From: Hyparrhenia diplandra
Lineage: Eukaryota; Streptophyta; Magnoliopsida; Poales; Poaceae
Assembly (NCBI GenBank): GCA_015847255.1
Contig: JADLZK010000415.1
Coordinates: forward strand, 124,001-188,000
DNA: 64,000 nt
Reading direction: 5' to 3'
Shown: piece after piece, positions 1 to 11,965 of the stretch
How the letters are laid out: each line of letters opens with the position of its first letter
Position numbering within the stretch: the stretch's first letter is position 1
Translations under genes and position numbers: made by a program
Notes under the pieces: model-generated
What the model was told of the DNA's origin: nothing
The model's database searches: none
Seen by the model: only the letters and a program-made list of their open reading frames with translations

Positions 1-190
1 TCTGGATTTTGCGATGTAGTTGTTCAACAGGGACAAACCAATCGTACACTATCCTGTTTTTCATCCACAACAGGAGAAAACATGAAAGATTAGCCTGCAT
101 GAGCAATGGCTATCATACATGCATATCATCACGAACATATCCGACTAGATTGTTTTAACCAATGCCTTCCCTAAGCGGCGCAGAAATGCT
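1..190 (-). other. Leader and primer-binding site of a minus-strand LTR element (truncated by window edge)
   Basis: Reading the minus strand, the sequence just after the LTR edge at 191 is a primer-binding-site-like stretch (positions 166-190) resembling the grass gypsy consensus TTTCTGGCGCCGTTGCCGGGG, here decayed to TTTCTGCGCCGCTTAGGG. The element body therefore continues to the left, outside the window. No ORF is recognisable in this short piece. The call rests on the PBS-like match and on the adjacent LTR having a minus-strand promoter. Confidence 0.5.
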
Positions 191-1740
191 TGTTGGCATT
201 TCTTAGCGTGGATCGCTAGTATTAGCAATGCCGCCAAGGAATACCTTAACGATAGTTACGAACGTTCTTACGAACAAGTCCGCAAGCGCACGGAATTATC
301 ATTTGTAGCATTTCACTGGGAGTATTCGGGTATCGTTCATTTATATTTTCCCAAAGGAAGGCATGGTGAAAGACTCTAGTATGGACATGGACAAGATAAC
401 ATGTTTGCATAATATACCAATACTCAATACAGGGGTAAGTCATGATAGGTTTTAAGATAGTGTGATCACACACTTGAGCCGGTCCTAAGGATAAAAGGGA
501 AACCAAAGAATAAAAGAATGATCCTAAGTGGAGCAGGCATGTTCTAATATAATTGTGCAAAGAACAAGTTAATGGTCATACAATCTATACAAATGAGTAA
601 GATGGATAGGAGATGCCCGCAGCTGGTCCGCCACCCGATAGACACTTTAAGAACTCCTACACAATACCCGGACGTGGAGGAGTACAAGGGACGGACAAAG
701 CTGTCACCACCGCCGCATACCTCACTACCGTAGGGCACCGTCATATCCCGAAGGTTCCCGTGCACTGGCTCCATGCCCGCATACTAAGGAACTACCCACA
801 TCCCCTAGGACTCCGACCCTACGGATCAACGAGCTAGAACATGGGCAAACCCGGAAGGTACAAATGCACCGCCATCTAAACTCCATGTTATATCTTGTAT
901 GAATGATTAAGCACAAAGTTCTATATGACGGAATCATAACATAGAAACTATAGCCTAGTTCATATGTCAAAAGAACACCATGTTATGATCATAACATACA
1001 AACCATATGCTAGTTCATAAGTCAAGATTATAACATGAGAACAATACTCTAGTTCTATAGCACAACTATAATAATAAGATGAGAAAAAGACTTTGGAATA
1101 AATCATATTTGTATTCATACCAAGATTCTTCTCCAAAGTACAAGCTCTCCAATGAAGCTTTGCCTTGCTCACCAACTAAACTAATTCTAAAACTAATAAA
1201 AAGAATACAAGTGGAGAGGAAGGATGGCTCTTGTGTGACGATGATTGAATGAGGGGTGAGCATCTCCTTTTATAGGTGAAGGAGAGGGGGCTGTTTGGAA
1301 GATGTCCCTCCCCACATGGAAAGACCCAAACCGACCTCCTATAGCGGTTTGAATAAAATAATCACCGAAGCACCTGCGAAACCGCCATTGCAACGTCGGT
1401 GGGAGGCTGCCTGCCAAATTTGGGCACGAACCGCCTCAGTGGGGGTCCGGCCGACCCGTGGTCCGGCTGCACCCGGGCTGATCCCGTTTGCCACCAATTT
1501 TTCTCGGGTCGGTTGGTGGATGGGCCCGGACCCCGGATCCAATGGTGCTTTGGTCCATTTCGGCCTTGAATTGGCCTTTCTCTATTTCTCTTTGATTGCG
1601 CATTCCTGGAATGTGTGTTCTTCTTTGCGCTTTGTTCTTTGTTTGGCGTCTTTTCACTTGATTCCGTGTATAAGTCCTGCAAAACATATTTCTCGGAATA
1701 CAAGTGGAACTAGGTCAATAGTAAAGGTATATGTCTCATA
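191..1740 (-). mobile_element. 5' LTR of a minus-strand gypsy-type retrotransposon; right edge uncertain
   Basis: The plus strand begins TGTTGGCATTTC at 191, the complement of an LTR ending in CCAACA next to the primer-binding site. A minus-strand TATA box (CCTATAAAAGG, about 1266-1276) is followed downstream on the minus strand by a long non-coding R/U5-like region. The upstream part (about 1320-1740) would be U3. I could not find the outer TG edge or a target-site duplication, so 1740 is a guess. No coding domains are visible; the small ORFs here look like chance. Confidence 0.5.
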
Positions 1741-2640
1741 GGTTTGCAAGTTTCCCTGAAAAAGACATAAGTTGGCGGTATAAAATGGTCGATAATGACC
1801 GCCAACACACGCGCACCCAATCTGCTCAATTGGTGATTGTAGGGGACGAAAGTGGCCAATCACGACCTGAGTGTTACCAGCAGTAGGATGTTGAAGTGGA
1901 GAGAGACAGAGACCAAGAGGGTGCACGGCCGCTCGAAGATGACGCTGTGCCGCCCGATCGAGGAAGGTCGACGACGAGTAGCAGGGGCACACCGAGAATA
2001 AGCCACCACTTACGCTCACGCCGCCACGCCGGGTTCCCCCACGAAGTGGTCTACCGCCGCCACACGCCATCGAGTACGCCCGCGGCCGAAAGGAACCGCC
2101 GCAGAACGAGATGGGATTTGAGTCGAGGGCTGCTGACGTCGCGTCGCCTCGTAGACGCCGCCGCAAAGATGGAGGAGATAAGCTGTGGTGAGTTGAGGAA
2201 GTTGCTTTGCGCCGCTGGACCACCGGATCCGCCGCCGCCACACCAACGATCGCCGCCGCCGACGGTAATCGCGGCGTCGGAGAAGAGCTAGTGTCGCCCG
2301 CCGCCCACGCCGAGGGATGCGCCGCTCCGATACCATCGTAACAACCCGTGGCCGCCGGTGAGATCGAGCCGGCAACGTGAGCAATCACAGAGGAAATTGG
2401 AGGAGGTGGTCTCGATAACCAGGAGGAAGAACGCCTTCGACGACCTGTGTTCGTATTTCTCAAATATTTTGGATGTTGTTCCCCTTTCCTTTGGCTGGGC
2501 ATTATATAGAACTTGTCCTCTCTTCCACCTGGGTCCCACGGCTGATGGACCCACTTGTCAATCAATGCACTGGACTCCTTGCTCTCTATCCTGGGTGTGA
2601 CAAGGGAAAGTTGGGAAGGAATGGACGGGGACGTCTATGG
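1741..2640. other. GC-rich unassigned segment with overlapping ORFs on both strands
   Basis: A 0.9-kb GC-rich block. The minus strand has a TATATAA-like box near 2500 and an open frame of 303 codons (1654-2565), and the plus strand has a 131-codon frame (1896-2291). The predicted proteins are Arg/Pro/Ser-rich with no motif I recognise, which is what random high-GC DNA gives. It could be a captured first exon in a Mutator-like element, but I found no convincing terminal inverted repeats. From 2641 to 2867 the DNA is AT-rich and looks like intron. Confidence 0.25.
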
Positions 2641-2867
2641 TTTAGGGTTTTGTTTTACTTATATTTTTTATTTGAACTAATTTCCCTGCATGTTTTCGTA
2701 CCCACAGGTTCATGTATTTTCCACTCTCTGTTATTTGTAGAAAATTGACAACTTATTCTAATAGTGATAATAAGAAAAACGTATCCAGTATAATAGTGTC
2801 ACTATAGTATGTTATATAGTTTACAATTGTGTTGTAACAGTACAGCTTTTCCATTGTGGTTTTACAG

Positions 2868-3053
2868 GTACAATCAAATTGGAGGATGAGGTTGCAGAAA
2901 GCATGGAGCGGTTCCTCGCTTGAAGCATATTGCCGACAGGTAAATACATGCATTGACATCGCACTCAAATGCATGGAGTCCAACAAGGATAAAAGGCCCC
3001 ATATAGCAAATGTTGCTCAGCAGCTGGATGAGATTGAAAACGAGATCGGCAAG
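2868..3053 (+). pseudogene. Last kinase-domain exon of a receptor-like kinase with a C-terminal MSP domain
   Basis: A 62-codon exon between a TTTTACAG acceptor (ending 2867) and a GTAACT donor (3054). The translation contains LKAW-like LQKAWSG and the subdomain XI core IALKCMESNKDKRPHI with the invariant Arg, typical of plant RLK/Pelle kinases, then AQQLDEIENEIGK. It ends on a full codon. The MSP-domain exon at 17914 starts in the same phase, so the two pieces are very likely one gene, as in grass kinase-MSP fusion proteins. The catalytic exons are not seen upstream, where 1-1740 is retroelement, so the gene is called broken. The 13-kb CACTA lies in the intron. Confidence 0.75.
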
Positions 3054-3388
3054 GTAACTAGTTAATAATTTTTTTGGTGACTTTCGTTTCTCTCCGTATT
3101 TCTCTCTTATTATATTGTACTTTGTATACCTCTTGATTTGTGAAACACACATTCACGTACACAGCATGCTGGCCCTCATGTTGCCGCTTGAAAAAAATAG
3201 TAACCGATACCATTATTTTGTTTATACTGTTTGTAAATCGATCTTATGGGTGCATAATAATTATGTACCCTTAGATCTTGTTTAGTGTGTCCTTCCTAGA
3301 ATTTCTCCTCTACAAGATAACTGATACCATTATTTTGTTTGTACTCACCTACCATCCTCTTCGAAGTCCTATCATATTGTTGCTCCCT
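3054..3388 (+). other. Intron sequence before the CACTA insertion
   Basis: Non-coding, AT-rich. It contains a direct repeat of about 26 bases (near 3200-3226 and 3321-3347, both with GATACCATTATTTTGTTT) about 120 bases apart, possibly a small tandem duplication. No other feature is visible. Confidence 0.5.
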
Positions 3389-3409
3389 CACTACTGCACA
3401 TTTTTTTTC

Positions 3410-3620
3410 CGTGGTAGTTTTTTTTTTTTTTTACATTAACCGCGGGCGGTTTTCGTGACCGCCCAATAATAGAAGGTCACGGTTAATCGACCCGATTAAA
3501 TGTGGCAATTTTAAAAGGTAACCGCCACGGTTAATCGATTAACCATGACGGTTTTTCTTAAAGCGACCGCCACAGTTAACCACTGTTAAGTTTTTTCAGA
3601 TTAAAAAAATAATTTTAAAA
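3410..3620. repeat. Left subterminal repeats of the 13-kb CACTA
   Basis: Repeated GGTAACCGCCACGGTTAATC-like units and their inverted forms alternate here, with a poly-T run at 3419-3432. The same motif fills 16085-16340 at the other end. Clusters like this are the usual binding sites for the CACTA accessory protein. Confidence 0.75.
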
Positions 3621-3719
3621 ACATTATGAAAATGTTGTTAATATTACAATAATCACATCCAAAATGACAAATCAGAGAATATGCGCACAGAAGATAAATG
3701 TATATCACATTTGTTCATT

Positions 3720-3805
3720 CATATGTCGCCCATGTCGTTCTGCCACAAAAATTACATACATGGGAGGGCATCTAGATGTCCGACAACTTGCGCACATACA
3801 CTATA
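3720..3805 (-). pseudogene. Displaced 3' end of the CACTA ORF
   Basis: On the minus strand this short piece reads as a short open tail containing QVVGHLDALPCM and then a stop. It resumes the open frame that is cut at 13436 by the nested transposon, so it is probably the C-terminus of the Ulp1-like CACTA protein. The assignment is inferred from position and strand. Confidence 0.4.
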
Positions 3806-4019
3806 CCACACACTTTTTATAGCGACTACAAAAGAGTCGCTATAAGTCACTATAGAGATAGAACATTGGTCGCTATAACTCTATAGCGACCGATGTCATT
3901 AGCCGGTGTAAGTGGCGTCGCTATAAATCTATACCGACCGATAGTTAGTTGCTCAGATTTATACCGACCAATGTTTTGTTACTAGTTATACCGACCAATG
4001 ATTCGATGGTATAAAGTTT

Positions 4020-5140
4020 TTAACAACCAACACTCCAATGCTACAACCTGACATGATTATATAATTAATCTCACATCAAACATAAAATCTCAAATTTACT
4101 TGAAATACATATAGTTTCACATCATAAAACAACCATAGAATTGGATAAGCATGTCTCCAGCTTTTATTGAAGGCAACATTTGTAGTTGTACCATCCAAAA
4201 GGAGAAACATACAGAGACCCTAGTACTTAGCTAGATCAGATGGGATCCACAAATCATACATATATACCTTATAATCTAACTATGTTCTCTACAAAATGCC
4301 TCCTCTCCATTACTCAATAGCATCAGTGATCACTTTAATTAATTTGCATGGCATTGACATGATCTAGCATCACATAATCTCTAGGACCTCCCACCTGAAA
4401 AAAAATCAAAGTGAAATTTGTTAATAAAACTGCATATTGACATAACTGTTATGCATTTCATCTCAACTTTATGTTGAACAGTAGGAAAAAAAAAGACAAT
4501 TATGTTCAGCCAAAAAAAAAATGCTGCATCATTAAGCTACATATGTCAATGCTAAGAAAAAGTATTGTTACATGCTGCACCAATGTCCGATGTCATCCAC
4601 AAGCTACATTTCATTTTGCCTTGGCTATTATCTTATCTACAAGGCAGACTAATGCCATGTGCAGAACAATTTGTAAAGAGCTGCTTGTTAGGCATTTTCA
4701 GCATTAAGAGAGAATCTGCAATATTGGAACATAATGGTGCTAGTCTCTCATTACTTTCATTCAACTGAATAGACAAGAACAGCAACCTATCCTGCAAACA
4801 GACGAAGTGAATCACCAAGAAAGAAGTTATAATAAAGAATACTGGAAACCATATTCCTGGCATGGGGAAGCAAAATTAGAAAGAAGAAATTGTTTTCAGC
4901 ACATGGTGAAACCCACACATGCTAAGTGGGCATGATGCAAGGAACAACTACAGGTCACCAATCTCCCTTCTACCCTGCTAATACAGATAGCTCAGAGCAA
5001 TGGAAAAACTAGCATACAAAATAGGCTTACAAAATACATATACCACAACTTAGATTAAATTACAATTATATTTCACTGAGTAAAAGGTGGCACTATGAAA
5101 GGAAAAATAGCTAGCAGAGATATCACTACACACAGTAGCT
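4020..5140. other. Non-coding interior of the nested transposon
   Basis: AT-rich DNA with no convincing ORF. A minus-strand TTTGCAG acceptor is possible near 4793. It may be 3' UTR or intron of the captured minus-strand gene whose exons lie just to the right. Nothing else is recognisable. Confidence 0.35.
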
Positions 5141-5144
5141 TCTC

Positions 5145-5890
5145 ATGGAGCAAACTGCAGACCCATTTCTTACTAATGACTCTGTATCAGGAGTTAGTAT
5201 CTCTGTATCAGGAGACGTGTGTTCTACAGGAGACACATCCCCTATAACGACCAAGTCATCTACAGCCTAGTCCTCTACATGATCGTAGAATCGACTCTGC
5301 AATTTTTCATCTACAGTCTGGTACTGAGAGAGTAATAAGCAGAGAACCATCAGAAGGAATCAAGTAAATAAGTAGGAAATAAACAGAGAACATCTGAGCC
5401 CTGAATGCTAATAATTTCAAGACCAATTACTAGTAGACACAGACATGCAACCGTGATTGGAGAAACAAAAATAGAATTAAAGTGAAAACTTTAATCAGTG
5501 CTGCACGCACCAGTGCTCAGGATTGAAGGATTGGCCAGCTTATCAACGGCCTGGAATGACAGTGCCTTCTGCTTGGCAGCCCTTGGTCGAGGACAAATTC
5601 CATAGCGCCCCCACAAACCAATTTTCCCTGCAAGGCTGCAACCAAATCAGGTCAAAACATCTGGGGGAAAAATCAAACAAATGCACAACAAATGAACTCC
5701 TAAAGATCCACACCTCAATAGTCTGGGCGATACGAATCTGCTAGCGAAAGGGAATCCTACTGATGGAAACAAGGAGAGCTGCTGCCACAATATCGTTCAA
5801 ACGTCTTCTTACAGTGCCCAAGTAGAACTACCTGTTGTCTAGCAGCAGCAACACCACGCTAAACACCTGCGCCCACACCTGGTGCCTGCA
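5145..5890 (-). pseudogene. Putative downstream exons of a captured gene of unknown function
   Basis: The minus strand shows three exon-like blocks. The first, near 5885-5835, has an AG acceptor and an ACAG|GT donor. The second, 5635-5490, follows TTGCAG and reads GKIGLWGRYGICPRP and then LSFQAVDKLANPSIL before a stop. The third, about 5325-5145, reads QYQTVDEKLQSRFYDHVED, an in-frame stop, then DDLVVIGDVSPVEHTSPD to a second stop near 5145. The family is not recognised. The pieces are collinear with a GC-rich first exon at 12.3-12.6 kb split by the Reina insertion, so one captured gene is likely. The in-frame stops indicate a pseudogene. Confidence 0.4.
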
Positions 5891-6242
5891 AGGATGGATA
5901 GGCATATAATTATATGGATGTACTAACACAGTGGCTGCAGCCAAGAATCTCACTGTCATGTTGCAGAATAAATTGCACTTGACATGTACAACATGATTTA
6001 AGTGTCCATGTTCAGAGCACATTCTAACTTTCTAAGTTGTTTTCACAAATAAGCTACTCAAACCAGTGACTAATCAAAACAAAATATTAGAAATGAGTGA
6101 CTGCACACTGCAGGCTAGCAACCATTACAAATAAATCAGTACTGCATACCCAAACGGTAGGCAACCATGATGTGTGCGAGTACATACATTCAGAGCTTCT
6201 TCAGATCTAATCACGCTTTGAGAAGTGTATGAACAAATTTAC
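5891..6242 (-). other. Intron-like DNA between captured exons
   Basis: AT-richer sequence between the exon-like block at 5835-5885 and the GC-rich exon ending at about 6243 (minus-strand donor GTAAAT near 6237-6242). No ORF or repeat was recognised. Confidence 0.35.
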
Positions 6243-6400
6243 CGTCACCACACGGTAGGAGACTGCGGGCCCCCAGCTGGGCGTAGCCCTCCCCTGCGCG
6301 CTGCATGGCCGAGGCGTGGCGGTGGGGCCCCCTGCTCGGCACAGAACCTGGGAGCAGCGGCGGCGCTGGCCCCCTGCAGCAGCGGCGGCGCAGAACCCTA
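6243..6400 (-). pseudogene. 3' part of a GC-rich captured first exon, separated from its start by the Reina element
   Basis: GC-rich DNA that matches in composition and strand the block at 12289-12575 on the other side of the retrotransposon. The two are joined across the CCCTA target duplication (6396-6400). The minus strand reads Ala/Arg/Pro-rich protein ending at a GTAAAT donor. Function unknown. Confidence 0.4.
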
Positions 6401-6791
6401 TGTTGGCACCCCACACCCTGGTGACCCGGATGCGAGGTCCAAGCCCAAGAAGTCTTCAAGGCCCAAGACCAAGAGTGTGCGCATTGCCAGCCCAGAGTGG
6501 TCCTGCAACGCTTGCTCCCCCAAGATGGTGGATGAGTAGATATAGTTGGCTGTGTCTTGCTGGAGAGGGCATGAACCCTATTGTTGCATTTCTTATTTCG
6601 CATTACTTACTTTACCTTGTAGTAGAATTACTACCATAGCTACCTTATACTATTATAAGGCTTATAATAGAATTACTACCATAGCTACCTTATTCTATTA
6701 TAAGGCTTATAATAGAATTACTACCATAGCCGCCGCTGTCTCCGACGAACTACTACCAGTTTATATTTCATAGTTGCTACGGCAGCTAACA
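6401..6791 (+). repeat. 5' LTR of the Reina-like element
   Basis: Starts TGTTGGCACCCC and ends GCTAACA. It is longer than the 3' LTR because a 45-bp unit (TAGAATTACTACCATAGCTA...) is present three times, beginning at 6623, 6668 and 6713. The 3' LTR has two shorter copies. Confidence 0.9.
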
Positions 6792-6792
6792 G

Positions 6793-6805
6793 TGGTATCA
6801 GCTCC
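6793..6805 (+). other. Primer-binding site, initiator Met-tRNA type
   Basis: TGGTATCAGCTCC lies one base inside the 5' LTR. It matches TGGTATCAGAGC, the complement of the initiator methionine tRNA 3' end, except near its end. Confidence 0.85.
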
Positions 6806-6822
6806 AGCGATCTGGCCTCAGC

Positions 6823-9070
6823 GTGATGGATCCCCACCTTCCCTCCCACCAGCACTTTACCCGTCTTCAGCGCTCGCACGGCGCCATGGATCTGGTCGTC
6901 CGCACCAAGTTCGACGAGCTGATCCGCCAGTTTGACGAGTTCCGCGCCGACTTCGACACCCTCGACGGTCGCTGGAGCAGCGCATCGCGGATTCGAGTCA
7001 GTCAGCGCCAACGCCAGTCCGTCGTCGACCACCGACGCGCACATCTGAGCGCCGCCGAGCACTACTGGGCGGCGGTCGTCGCCGACAACCGGGAGGTCAC
7101 CGAGCATCGAATCGGCGACCTCGAGGGCCGCGTCGCCAACCTCGACCTCGCTCGTTACGGGAGAGCCGGGGACGAGCGGGATTCGCGCGGCCACCGAACT
7201 CGAGTCAAGGCGCCGGAGTTCAATGACTGGCGGCCGCGCATCGAGAACTCCCTCTTCCTTCTACGCTCTGAGGTGGACTGGATCGTCAAGCTCGGTGCCG
7301 GGACGGCTGCATCTCCGCCGGATCCGCACCTCGCTTCCCTCCGGTCGTCGAGTTGGTCGCCGGGCGTGCACCTGCCGGAGTACCGACCGACGGGGCCCAA
7401 CGGGCACGGCATCGCATCGACTACACGGAAACGCGAGGGTATGGTGCGGTCACGACCATAGTCCCGTTCCCGCCAACGGTACGATCCACCACCCTAAACT
7501 TCCTCCTCTGCCGGGCGGTTCATCAGTTCATCCCCAAAATCCTTACCAAATTCCCCTACCAATACCAGTTCTATCCCACCCCACCTCATGATCCGTACCA
7601 ATACCCAAACCCACCAAATTTCACCACTCCACCAAATTACCTACAGTCTCAGCCATACTACACCACTGATCAAACCAATCCATAGTACCGTCCCCCACCC
7701 TTCCCACCAAACCACCTTCCAAATCAACCCCATCACCACCACAATTCCAATCATAATCCCAACCTTGGTCAGTTGCCAAAGTTACTCTTCCCTCAATTCG
7801 ATGGCGATAACCCACACAACTCTGGCTCACCCGTGCCCAAAACCACTTCAAAATGTACTCTGTACACCCATCAGTTTGGATTGAGGTTGCCACTCACCCC
7901 TTTACCCATGTCGCGGCTCGCTGGTTGCAATCAGTTCAGCACCGCCTCACTAACATCACTTGGGACAATTTTGCCAACATGGTGCGTGAACGATTCAATC
8001 GCGATCAGCACGAGCTCCTACTCCGTCAACAATTCCACATACGCCAAACTTCCACTGTCGATGACTATATCGAGCGCTATACTGACCTGATCGAACAGTT
8101 ACCAGCCTACAATCCAAACCCAGATCACCTAGCCATCACCGCCCGGTTCATTGACGGTTTGCGCGATGATATTCGCCCTGCTGTGATTATGGCTCGCCCT
8201 GCAGACTTGGATTCTGCCTGCACCTTTGCTCAATTGCAGGAAGAGGCGATGGACCATGGCCGTCGCAAGGAATTCAAGAAGTCGGAAGGATCCCTGTTCT
8301 CACGTTCGTCGTCGATCAAGGGGGCGTTGCCACTTCCTCCTGCACCGCCCCGTCCGGGCGCTGCTAATGCTGCTCCAGTCCAAGATGAACGACGTCCAGG
8401 GGTCAAGCAACATTCAGTGGATGACAAGCTGTCCAACCTCCGTAACTATCGCCGTGCACAAGGGCTGTGTGTTCGCTGTGGGCAGAAATGGGCTCCCGGT
8501 CATCGATGTGCCACGGTGCCTGAGGTACATGTTCTACAAGAGGTGTGGGCTCTTTGTCAAGACTCCTTCCCCGAACCTGATGGTCAAGTGGACGAGCTCA
8601 CCGAACAGTCTGAACAAGCTACTGATCAGGCTCAGATTTGTATGGCCGTTTCTTCATCAGCTATGTCTGGTTCATCTGCCCCCTGCACTATGCAATTTCA
8701 AGGTCTCGTTGCTGGCCGGCCTGTCTCGATTTTGATTGACTCAGGCAGTAGTCACTCTTTCTTAAGCTCTGCAATTGCTGATTCTATTTCGGCGCCCGAG
8801 GCTTTGGTCAGTCCTGTTTCTGTTCGTTTGGCTGATGGGTCTTTCATTCAGTGCTCTGCTGAAATCCCAGATGTTGAGTTGTCAGTCCAGGGTCACTTAT
8901 TCCATTCTACATTCCGTGTGTTACCTTTGAGCAGTTATGACCTCATAGTCGGAATGGATTGGCTCGATGCGTTTTTACCTATGAAAGTGCATTGGCGCTG
9001 CAAATGGATGTTGATTCCATATGGATCAGGCAATGTCCTACTCCAAGGTATTGGTGCCGAGGAGCAATAA
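6823..9070 (+). pseudogene. Reina-like gag-protease region, frameshifted
   Basis: The first frame runs 6823-7461 (coiled-coil-like N-terminus with RHRTRVKAPEF). The frame is then lost and recovered at about 7853-9070 (405 codons). The second part carries a Retrotrans_gag domain (WLQSVQHRLTNITWDNF...), a CCHC-like knuckle CVRCGQKWAPGHRC (about 8466-8507) and the aspartic protease motif LIDSGSSHSFL (about 8735-8767). Gag forms the particle; the protease would cleave the polyprotein. A Pro/Tyr/His-rich stretch at 7480-7760 is in the wrong frame relative to both parts, which marks the lesions. Confidence 0.8.
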
Positions 9071-9073
9071 TCT

Positions 9074-11964
9074 GTGGTCTTACAGCTTCACCTCATTTCA
9101 GAAGTTGATGATATTCAGCAGCCGGATTCCCCTCCTCCTTCTATTCAGGCACTTCTGGATGAGTACAACACTCTGTTTGCGGAGCCAACTGAACTTCCTC
9201 CTCGTCGTGCTTGTGATCACACCATACCATTGGTTCCTAGGGCTTCACCAGTTGCTATCCGTCAGTACAGATGCCCTCCTAAGATGAAGGACGAGATCGA
9301 GCAACAGGTATCTAATCTTCTCCAAGCTGGGTTTATCCAACCAAGTGCTAGTGCTTTCTCCTCCCCAGTTCTATTGGTGAAGAAAAAAGACCAAACCTGG
9401 AGGCTATGTGTTGATTACCGGATGCTCAATGCCCTGACTGTCAAGGCCAAGTTTTCGATTCCAGTGGTCGATGAACTCCTGGATGAGCTCAGTCATGCTT
9501 GTTGGTTTTCTTGTCTCGACCTCCGTGCGGGGTTCAATCAGATTCGTTTAGCAGAAGGAGAGGAATATAAGATGGCTTTTCAAACCCATTGGGGTCAGTT
9601 CGGGTACAAGGTGATGTCCTTCGGCCTCACGGGAGCTCCCAACACATTCCAAGGCGCCATGAACTCAACATTAAAGCCAGTCCTCCGTATCTGCGCTTTG
9701 GTATTCTTTTTGACGATATATTGGTGTACAGCCGGACCCTTGAGGATCATGTTCAAAGCACTTACGCCGTGTCTCTCTCCGTTGTCTGCGCCGATCGGTG
9801 GAAGCTCAAGCGCAACATGTGCAAGTTTGCCCAAACATCCGTCACGTATCTAGGTCATGTGATTAGCTCAGCTGGCGTAGCTACTGATTCGAGTAAGATA
9901 GTCGATGTCCAGAACTGGCCGGTACCAGAAAATGTCAAACACCTCCGAAGTTTCTTGGGGTTAGGGGTATTACCGCAAGTTCGTGAGGAACTTCGCGACT
10001 TGGCTCGTCCCTTAACCGACCTGCTCAAGAAGGGAAATCTCTTTGTCTGGACAGCTGCACACACCTCCGCCTTTGAAGCTCTCAAGGCAGTCCTCATCAC
10101 CTCCCCTGTTTCGGCCCTTCCGGATTTCAGCCGACCATTCCAAATCTATCGCGATGCTTCAGATTCGGGCGTCGGGCGGTGCTCATGCGGGACTCCCACC
10201 CTGCGGCTTTTGTCGGTAGGCGGCGGGCCCTCGTTCTCATGGACTTTCGGCGTATGAGAAGGAGTATCTTGCCATCATCATGGCCGTGGAGCAGTGGCGC
10301 TCGTACTTGCAACACGCTGAATTTACAATCTTCACTGACCAACGCAGTTTAATCCACATCTCCGATCAACGACTTCACACCCCATGGCAGATGCGGATGT
10401 ACACCAAACTGCTTGGCCTCCAGTACAAAGTCATCTACAAGGCTGGTTCCACCAATTCGGCGGCGGATGCCCCCGTGTCGACACCCCGCCCCTGCGGTCG
10501 GCTCATGGCTATTTCCTCTGGAGTTCCTTCCTGGATATCTGACGTGGTGTAGGACTATTCTTCTGATCCAGACTCCGCAAGATTGTTACAAGAATAGGCA
10601 GTCAGCCCCGACGCTCACCCTCCTTACACACTTCAGTCTGGGGTCCTCCGTTACCATGACCGCATATGGTTGGGAAACAACAAGTCAGTGCAGCTCTGAG
10701 TTCTGTCTGCCTTACATGCTAGCGGCTTGGGAGGACACTCCGGCCCATAGTCGTATCAGCGTCTATTTGCACGGCCGGGCATGAAGTCGGATGTTCGCAA
10801 CCGTGGCCTCTTGTGATATACGCTTGAAAGCCAAGTCTGACCGCTCCAAGTACCACAGTGCGCTCATTCCTCTGCCTGTCCCTTCTGAAGCTTGGCAGGT
10901 TGCTACCATGGACTTCATTGAGGGCTTACCGACCTCAGGTCCTGCCAATTGTTTGATGGTGGTTGTGGATAAGTTCAGCAAATACGCCCATTTTATCCCA
11001 CTACACCACCCCTTCACTTCTTTGTTAAGGTCGCTCAAGTGTTCCTTGATATCGTCTACCGCCTTTCACGGGCTCCCCGGTCGTATTGTCTCGGACCGTG
11101 ACAAGATCTTCACCAGCAACTTTTGGAGGGAATTGTTCCGGCTGGCTCAAGTTGATCTGGACATGTCCTCTGCCTATCACCCTGAATCGGATGGACAAAC
11201 TGAGCGTGTAAATCAATGCCTTGAAACATACCTGCGGTGCTTCGTTCACTCTTGTCCTCGTACTTGGATTAAGTGGATTCCGCTTGCTGAATTTTTGTAC
11301 AATACGAGTGACCACTCAGCTCTAGGTCGCTCTCCATTCGAGGTACTATTTGGCCGCTTACCACGTCACTTTGGCATTCGCGATGCTTCGTTTCCCCTCG
11401 TTCGGATGTTGCCGCCAAGCTCGCTGAACGCAACACAATGCTAGCTGCGGTGCGCCAACACCTCCTTCGCGCAAAGCAGCGGATGAAGACACAAGCGGAC
11501 AAGAAGAGATCGGGCGCAAGTTTGAAGTGGGAGATTTCGTCTTTCTCCGCCTTCGACCCTACGTCCCGATCATCCTTGGCTCCTCGAGCTCACAAAGCAA
11601 ACTTTGTTTCAAGTACTTCGGGCCATTTGAGATCATCGCCAAGATTAATGATGCTGCCTACAAGCTTCTCGCTTCTAGATAAATCCTCCATTCACCCCAT
11701 TTTTCATGTCTCCTTGCTCAAGCCGGCATCAGCGCCTGTTACTTCAGTTTCTCCCCGCTTGCCAGACTTTGACAATTGCTTGCAAGTGCCAGTCAAGATT
11801 CTTCAGAGCCGCCTTCATCACGATGGTGCGCGACACATTCCTCAGGTACTTGTCCGGTGGTCGGGTATGGAGGAAGAATTGGCTACAGGGAAGATGAAGT
11901 CGCTCTTCGCTAACGCTTTCTCGCTGGCCGGTGCAGGGGGTCATCCCGCTCTCAAGGGGGAGGG
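9074..11964 (+). pseudogene. Reina-like pol: RT, RNase H, integrase, chromodomain-like tail (frameshifted)
   Basis: RT spans 9074 to about 9950, with VDYRMLNALTV and the catalytic FDDILVY. The catalytic motif is in a different frame (9589-10257) from the first part, so there is a frameshift near 9690. RNase H remnants are FQIYRDASDSGVG (about 10140), FTDQRSLIHI and SAADA (10280-10480). The integrase core lies in 10791-11444 and includes TMDFIEGLPTSG, IVSDRDKIF and YHPESDGQTERVNQ, so the D,D,E residues are present. A GPF/Y-like KYFGPFEIIAKI (about 11610) is again out of frame. The end, 11700-11970, has HPIFHVSLLKPA and VLVRWSG, typical of a degenerate chromodomain module. Confidence 0.85.
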
Positions 11965-11965
11965 A
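11950..11965 (+). other. Polypurine tract of the Reina-like element
   Basis: CTCAAGGGGGAGGGA directly abuts the 3' LTR start TGTTAGCACC, the expected priming site for plus-strand DNA synthesis. Confidence 0.85.

Noticed and set aside
1654..2565. 303-codon minus-strand ORF
   Set aside because: Low-complexity Arg/Pro/Ser-rich translation in GC-rich DNA, open on both strands, no domain, and it runs into the presumed LTR. Not called as a gene.
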